Assembly (NCBI GenBank): GCA_016783285.1
Contig: JADHWW010000021.1
Span: 1-24,886 of the forward strand
Direction of reading: 5' to 3'
Length of the DNA: 24,886 nt
From: Anaerolineae bacterium
GTDB lineage: Bacteria > Chloroflexota > Anaerolineae > B4-G1
Shown: positions 21,131 to 24,886 of the stretch, piece after piece
Layout of the letters: every line of letters begins with the position of its first letter
Position numbering within the stretch: position 1 is the stretch's first letter
Notes under the pieces: model-generated
Told to the model about the DNA's origin: nothing
The model's database searches: none
Seen by the model: the letters and a program-made list of their open reading frames with translations, nothing else
Made by a program: the position numbers and the translations under genes

Positions 21131-21166
21131 CAAGGAGAGGGGGAGAGGGGGAGCAGGAGGCAAGAA
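21131..21166 (+). repeat. GGGGAGAG low-complexity tract
   Basis: Runs of GAGAGGGGGAGAGGGGGAG follow the EF-G stop. The same motif occurs at 22199-22235, where it encodes the tail of the transporter gene. Confidence 0.75.
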
Positions 21167-21184
21167 ACAAAGGAGGTTCGTTAA

Positions 21185-21556
21185 ATGAAATCAGAAGCAA
21201 TTGGAATGTCCATTGGAATGCCCGTCGTGGCCCCTCCGGTGACTGTACCCAAAGTGGCCCTGAAGGTGCTGACCGAACTTACGGGAGAGCCTCGGCTTAA
21301 CGTGGCCTTGCTCATCGCTTTACGAGATGCCGTTGAGCATCGGCTGGAGAAGGTCAATAAGGCCATCCGTGGCTATGAGCATAGATATAAGATGCACTTT
21401 AAACAATTTCAGGCTCGTGGTCAGACTGAAAGCATCCCTAATCAATTTTCCTACAAAGTAGAAAAAGATTACTTGGAATGGGATGAGTTGACGAGTCGGA
21501 AGAAAAAACTCGCAAAGATTCTAAAGATTGTGGAAGAGCACAGTGCAAAAAGGTGA
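21185..21556 (+). CDS. small helical protein of unknown function
   Basis: 123 residues; ATG 21185 behind GGAGG at 8 bases. An N-terminal Val/Pro-rich stretch (IGMPVVAPPVTVPKVALKVL) is followed by charged helices (LRDAVEHRLEKVNKAIRGYEHRY), then FSYKVEKDYLEWDELTSRKKKLAKIL. I recall the EKDYLEWE-type ending from small Chloroflexota proteins next to toxin-like partners, but cannot name the family and no partner is present here. Its coding sequence is clearly more AT-rich than its neighbours, which suggests later arrival. It overlaps the start of the transporter gene. Confidence 0.6.
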   Translation: MKSEAIGMSIGMPVVAPPVTVPKVALKVLTELTGEPRLNVALLIALRDAVEHRLEKVNKAIRGYEHRYKMHFKQFQARGQTESIPNQFSYKVEKDYLEWDELTSRKKKLAKILKIVEEHSAKR

Positions 21557-22244
21557 AAGTAAGCGTTTGTCCCCCATCCCGGCACAGCGTTCCAACAGTA
21601 TAGCCACTCTCACGATTTCAGGCGTCCTCGTCGTCGCCGCCTACATCGCCGCGCAGATGCTCTCCGACGTGCTCAGCCTCAAGATCGCGCTGGTGGCCGA
21701 CTTTAGCATAGACGCCGGGACTTTTGTGTACCCTTTCACCTTCACGCTGCGCGACCTGGTGCACAAGCTGCTCGGGCGACGAGCCGCGCGCGCCGTCATC
21801 GTCGCCGCCGGCGTGATCAACCTGCTGATGGCCGGCCTGTTCGCCTTCACCGCCTGGCTTCCGCCGGACCCCACCTGGACGTTGCAGCGCGAGTTCGCCG
21901 CCGTGCTCGCTCCCGTGTGGCGCATCGTCGTCGCCTCCATCGTCGCCGAGATCATCAGTGAGTTTACCGACACCGAGATCTACCACCTGTGGGTCACGCG
22001 GGTGACGCGCCGTTACCAGTGGGCGCGGGTGCTGGTCAGCAACGTCGTCAGCGTGCCGCTGGACAGCCTGATCTTTTGCTGGGGGGCGTTTGGCGGCCAG
22101 TTGCCCAGTGCGACCGTGTGGTCCATCTTCTGGGCGAACGTGCTCGTAAAGGGCGCGGTTACACTGGTGAGTTTGCCGGGAATCTACCTGGTGCCAGAGA
22201 GAGGGAGAAGGGGAGAGGGGGAGAGGGGGAGAACAGGAAGGTGA
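21543..22244 (+). CDS. queuosine precursor transporter (YhhQ/QPTR family)
   Basis: About 233 residues from a GTG at 21543 with GGAAGAG upstream; a TTG at 21528 is also possible, and both overlap the preceding gene. Five to six hydrophobic segments are visible, with DAGTFVYPFTFTLRDLVHKL and the hallmark AEIISEFTDTEIYHLW. The family carries 7-cyano- or 7-aminomethyl-7-deazaguanine or related bases into the cell for tRNA queuosine synthesis; queuosine sits in the anticodon of GUN tRNAs. The last 13 residues (RGRRGEGERGRTGR) are encoded by a GGGGAGA repeat and are not part of the family fold. Confidence 0.8.
   Translation: MQKGESKRLSPIPAQRSNSIATLTISGVLVVAAYIAAQMLSDVLSLKIALVADFSIDAGTFVYPFTFTLRDLVHKLLGRRAARAVIVAAGVINLLMAGLFAFTAWLPPDPTWTLQREFAAVLAPVWRIVVASIVAEIISEFTDTEIYHLWVTRVTRRYQWARVLVSNVVSVPLDSLIFCWGAFGGQLPSATVWSIFWANVLVKGAVTLVSLPGIYLVPERGRRGEGERGRTGR
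22199..22240 (+). repeat. GGGGAGAG low-complexity tract at the end of the transporter gene
   Basis: GAGAGGGAGAAGGGGAGAGG and further GGGGAGAG units replace the native C-terminal codons of the transporter with Arg/Gly/Glu codons. Confidence 0.75.
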
Positions 22245-22247
22245 ACA

Positions 22248-22634
22248 ATGGGGCAGAGGATTCGGAATCACCATGATTTGGAGGTGTATCGGATGGGGTT
22301 CGAGGCGGCGATGAGGATCTTTGAGGTGACGAAGATGTTTCCAAAAGAGGAGCGATATTCGTTGACCGACCAGATGCGGAGATCGTCGAGATCGGTGTGC
22401 GCCAACATCGCTGAAGCGTGGCGGCGCAGACGCTACGAAGGCTCTTTCATCTATCGCCTCAACGACTCTGAGGCCGAGGCCGCCGAGACACAAGTCTGGC
22501 TGGAATTCGCTGTCAAGTGTGGCTACCTTGATTCCGCCATCGCACGCGAACTATACGCGACCTGCGACAATATCCTGGGGAAACTGGTGACAATGATCTG
22601 CCACTCAGAGCAATGGGTGATCACACGGCAGTAG
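22248..22634 (+). CDS. four-helix-bundle protein (S23/23S rRNA intervening-sequence type)
   Basis: 128 residues; ATG 22248 follows GGAAGGTG, 3 bases after the transporter stop. The protein has the typical opening IRNHHDLEVYRMGFEAAMRIFE, the block FPKEERYSLTDQMRRSSRSVCANIAEAWRR and the acidic SEAEAAETQVWLEFA. Members are small pentameric helical bundles, some encoded inside rRNA intervening sequences, others free-standing as here. Their role is not established; several lie next to retroelement or low-complexity sequence. It is probably co-transcribed with era. Confidence 0.85.
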   Translation: MGQRIRNHHDLEVYRMGFEAAMRIFEVTKMFPKEERYSLTDQMRRSSRSVCANIAEAWRRRRYEGSFIYRLNDSEAEAAETQVWLEFAVKCGYLDSAIARELYATCDNILGKLVTMICHSEQWVITRQ

Positions 22635-22636
22635 GT

Positions 22637-22676
22637 CTCCTTGTCCCCCTGTCTCCCTGTCTCCTTGTCCCCTTGA
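22637..22676 (+). repeat. CTGTCTCC/TTGTCCCC low-complexity tract
   Basis: Five 8-base units alternating TGTCTCCT and TGTCCCCC separate the four-helix-bundle gene from era. It is the complementary style of the GGGGAGA tracts nearby and lies directly upstream of the era ribosome site. Confidence 0.7.
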
Positions 22677-22684
22677 GGAATATG

Positions 22685-23620
22685 ATGACTGAAACAGAGT
22701 CCTACAATCTTGACGAGACACCTCCCGGCCACCGCTCCGGCTTCGTCGCCGTCATCGGCCGGCCGAACGTCGGCAAGTCCACACTGATGAACCAGTTCGT
22801 GGGCCAGAAGGTGGCCATCGTCTCCCCCAGGCCGCAGACGACCCGCAGCCGCATCCTGGGCATCCTCACCCGCCCCGACGTCCAGGTCATCTTTGTGGAC
22901 ACTCCTGGCATCCACCGGCCCCGCCACAAGTTGGGCCAGGCGATGGTCGCCACCGCCACCCACGTCCTCCCCGACGCCGACGTGGTGCTGTTTATGGTGG
23001 ACGTTTCGGTGCCACCCACCGGCGAAGACCGGATGATTGCGCAACTGATCAGCAAGCACACCGACGCCCCGGTCATCTTAGTGCTCAACAAGATGGACCT
23101 CTTGCCGCCAGAGAAGGTCAAGCCGCACACTCAAGGCTATTGGGAACTGGCACCCTACCACCACGAGTGGATGATGACCATCGCCACCAGGGGCGTGAAC
23201 CTGGACAAATTGCTGGGCCTGATCGTCGCCGCGTTGCCGGAGGGGCCGCGTTATTACCCCGGTGACCAGGTCACCGACCAGACCGAGCGGGAGATCGCCG
23301 CCGAGTTGATCCGTGAGCAAGTGTTGCGCCACACCCGTCAGGAGGTACCCCACGCCGTGGCTGTCGTCGTGGAAGAGTTCAAGGAGCGGGAGAGCGGCGC
23401 GGTCTACGTGGCGGCCAATGTCTTTGTCGAGAGAGACTCGCAAAAGGGCATCATCATCGGTCGAAAGGGGCGGATGCTGCACCAGGTTGGGACGGCGGCG
23501 CGGCAGGAGATTGAGCGTATGACCGGCGGCCGGGTCTACCTCGACCTGTGGGTCAAGGTGCGCAAGGGTTGGAGACGGGACGAGAGGGAACTGCGCCGGC
23601 TGGGGTTGAGCGGCGGTTAG
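22685..23620 (+). CDS. era: GTPase Era, 30S ribosomal subunit maturation
   Basis: 311 residues from the ATG at 22685, 5 bases after GAGGA; an ATG at 22682 and a frame back to 22613 are less likely. GTPase motifs are GRPNVGKS (residues 25-32), the G2 region PQTTRSRI, DTPGIHRP (72-79) and NKMDLL near 137. The C-terminal KH domain carries KGIIIGRKGRMLHQVG and binds the 3' end of 16S rRNA. Length is normal. It is last in a likely unit with the four-helix-bundle gene. A short direct repeat (CCGTAGCGATT twice, 23622-23643) follows it. Confidence 0.95.
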   Translation: MTETESYNLDETPPGHRSGFVAVIGRPNVGKSTLMNQFVGQKVAIVSPRPQTTRSRILGILTRPDVQVIFVDTPGIHRPRHKLGQAMVATATHVLPDADVVLFMVDVSVPPTGEDRMIAQLISKHTDAPVILVLNKMDLLPPEKVKPHTQGYWELAPYHHEWMMTIATRGVNLDKLLGLIVAALPEGPRYYPGDQVTDQTEREIAAELIREQVLRHTRQEVPHAVAVVVEEFKERESGAVYVAANVFVERDSQKGIIIGRKGRMLHQVGTAARQEIERMTGGRVYLDLWVKVRKGWRRDERELRRLGLSGG

Positions 23621-23649
23621 CCGTAGCGATTCCGTAGCGATTCCGTCAC

Positions 23650-23678
23650 TTGAAGTCTGGCGTCTTTTGTGGTATAGT
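23650..23678 (+). promoter_or_regulatory. promoter of the PPC-domain protein gene
   Basis: TTGAAG (23650-23655), 17-base spacer, TATAGT (23673-23678); leader of about 48 bases before ATG 23733. Confidence 0.75.
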
Positions 23679-23732
23679 AGTGTTGGTCAGAGTGCTTTGA
23701 TCAGGGATACGCTCTGCCAGGAGGTTGTGACG

Positions 23733-24886
23733 ATGAAACGTACACATATATTTATCGGACTGGTGGCATTTGCGCTTTTAGTGTTCGCCTCCATCACGGC
23801 CACGCTGGCTGCTCCGGGAAACATCCCGTTTCTCCAGTCTACCAGTGAGACGGAGCCCAACAACAGTTTTGATGAAGCCGATGAGGTGGGCATGCCGGAC
23901 CCGGGCTACATCATCGGCGAGGTCTACAACACGCCGGTCACGGAAACGCTAGACTATTTTGTGATGGACACCACGGTTGGGTACAAGTACCAAGCCAACC
24001 TCACTATTGACAGCCCGCAAGGCCTGAACCTAAAAATGGTTCTTTGGAATGGCAACAGGCAGTGCATGGACACCAGTTCCTCCTCGTCGAGCAGCACCAG
24101 TCTATCGTGGACGGCGTCTTATACCTCCCATTACATCCGCGTCGAGGCGGTCACTATCAGCACCAGTACTCTCAAGACTGCTAACTATCGCCTGGATGTA
24201 TTCGAGAGGGCCGAGCCGACTGACACGCCAGAGCCGACCAACACACTCTCTCCTAATCCCTGGGACGAGTATGAACCGAACGACAGCCTGGGTGAGCCCA
24301 GTGATGATGCGTCAATCGGGGCTACCCTGGAGAACCTGAACTTCTGGCCCTACGAGGCTTACACCGAAGAGGAGGCCAATGCTATAGAGGATGTGGATGT
24401 CTTCCGTGTCTGGTGCAAGCCCGGCCACACCTGCCGTGCTAAGGCCGCCGTCACGACCGGCGTGGACACTATGGTCAAGGTGTATGCCGACGATGCCACC
24501 GATCCCAGCGAGCCGACGATTGTTGAAAATGATGACTATGGAGAAACACTAGGTTCCCAGGTCACATGGCAATCCAGCGCCAGCGGCGACGGCTACTACA
24601 AGATCTGGATTGAGAACCTCGACAGATCACCCCGCCAGTCAACGGGTCAGACCTACAATCTGACCCTGATCGACCTGGTTGCCACGCCAACCCCGACCCC
24701 GACCCCCGGCCCCTCACCTACGCCTGGCCCTGGCATCAATCCCAAGTCCGATAGTTGTGAGGACAACCTCGACTTTGCCCACGCCTGCGTCATCCCTGCT
24801 AACCAGTCCCAAACCTTCAACTTCGTCCCGCCGTATGGCGGGGTGGACAACGATTACTTTAAAATCTGGGTCAAGCCGGGGCTCAT
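23733..24886 (+). CDS. exported protein with PPC-type beta domains (3' end outside window)
   Basis: 384 residues without a stop. ATG 23733 has GGAGG 8 bases upstream. A signal peptide (KRTHIFIGLVAFALLVFASI, cleavage probably after TLA) is followed by ETEPNNSFDEADEV and YFVMDTTVGYKYQANLTI, the pre-peptidase C-terminal (PPC)-like pattern. It recurs as YEPNDSLGEPSD with DVDVFRVWCKPGHTCRAKAA, and begins again as SCEDNLDFAHACVIPANQSQ with DNDYFKIWVKPG. Linkers are Pro/Thr-rich (ATPTPTPTPGPSPTPGPG). Probably a cell-surface or secreted protein of stacked beta domains; any catalytic domain would lie beyond the window. Confidence 0.75.
   Translation, partial: MKRTHIFIGLVAFALLVFASITATLAAPGNIPFLQSTSETEPNNSFDEADEVGMPDPGYIIGEVYNTPVTETLDYFVMDTTVGYKYQANLTIDSPQGLNLKMVLWNGNRQCMDTSSSSSSSTSLSWTASYTSHYIRVEAVTISTSTLKTANYRLDVFERAEPTDTPEPTNTLSPNPWDEYEPNDSLGEPSDDASIGATLENLNFWPYEAYTEEEANAIEDVDVFRVWCKPGHTCRAKAAVTTGVDTMVKVYADDATDPSEPTIVENDDYGETLGSQVTWQSSASGDGYYKIWIENLDRSPRQSTGQTYNLTLIDLVATPTPTPTPGPSPTPGPGINPKSDSCEDNLDFAHACVIPANQSQTFNFVPPYGGVDNDYFKIWVKPGL

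Noticed and set aside
21618..22493. A 291-residue minus-strand frame
   Set aside because: Antisense to the transporter and the four-helix-bundle genes, both of which have clear family motifs.

Overview
The window looks like a chromosomal segment of a Chloroflexota bacterium, probably of the Anaerolineae type. The genome is GC-rich, with sigma70-type promoters of the TTGACA-N17-TATAAT kind. Dispersed short repeats carry the core CTGAGC..GTCGAAG and give peptides such as CPELVEG when translated. Other low-complexity tracts sit between and inside genes, and secreted proteins end in a (V/T)YLxLV-type tail. Taxonomy is inferred from these traits, not from a search.

Layout. 1-140 is the tail of an exported protein. 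223-1599 is a nicotinate phosphoribosyltransferase. 1672-4306 (minus) holds a coiled-coil/nuclease-like protein, a small two-helix membrane protein and an FtsK/SpoIIIE-type translocase. 4598-6590 (plus) holds a ParB-like protein, an unrecognised protein and a decayed tyrosine recombinase abutting the 3' end of a tRNA-Pro(GGG) gene. Together 2649-6665 resembles a decayed integrative element at a tRNA. 6728-7110 is a transposase remnant. 7171-12996 is a phenylalanyl-tRNA synthetase operon: promoter, T-box leader with terminator, pheS, an unexpected GT-C glycosyltransferase-like gene, and a pheT carrying three in-frame repeat insertions. 13107-13715 is a second coiled-coil/nuclease-like gene. 13787-14990 (minus) is a secreted beta-helix protein broken by one extra base.

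15244-15469 is the most unusual part. A promoter drives a selenocysteine-type tRNA with an 8-bp acceptor, 4-bp T stem, 6-bp D stem and anticodon GAU. Directly behind it a second near-consensus promoter drives a predicted RNA of about 60 nt with its own intrinsic terminator. The first 15 nt of that RNA are perfectly complementary to the anticodon arm of the tRNA, and two further short blocks match its T arm and variable arm. A chimeric antitoxin-like gene and a VapBC toxin-antitoxin pair follow (15398-16939, minus).

17082-18458 (minus) is a tryptophanase. Its promoter lies back to back with that of an MNT nucleotidyltransferase whose HEPN partner has decayed. 19064-23620 holds an EF-G paralogue, a small helical protein, a queuosine-precursor-type transporter, a four-helix-bundle protein and the GTPase Era. 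The window ends inside an exported PPC-domain protein starting at 23733.

All functions are read from motifs and remembered family patterns; no database search was possible.
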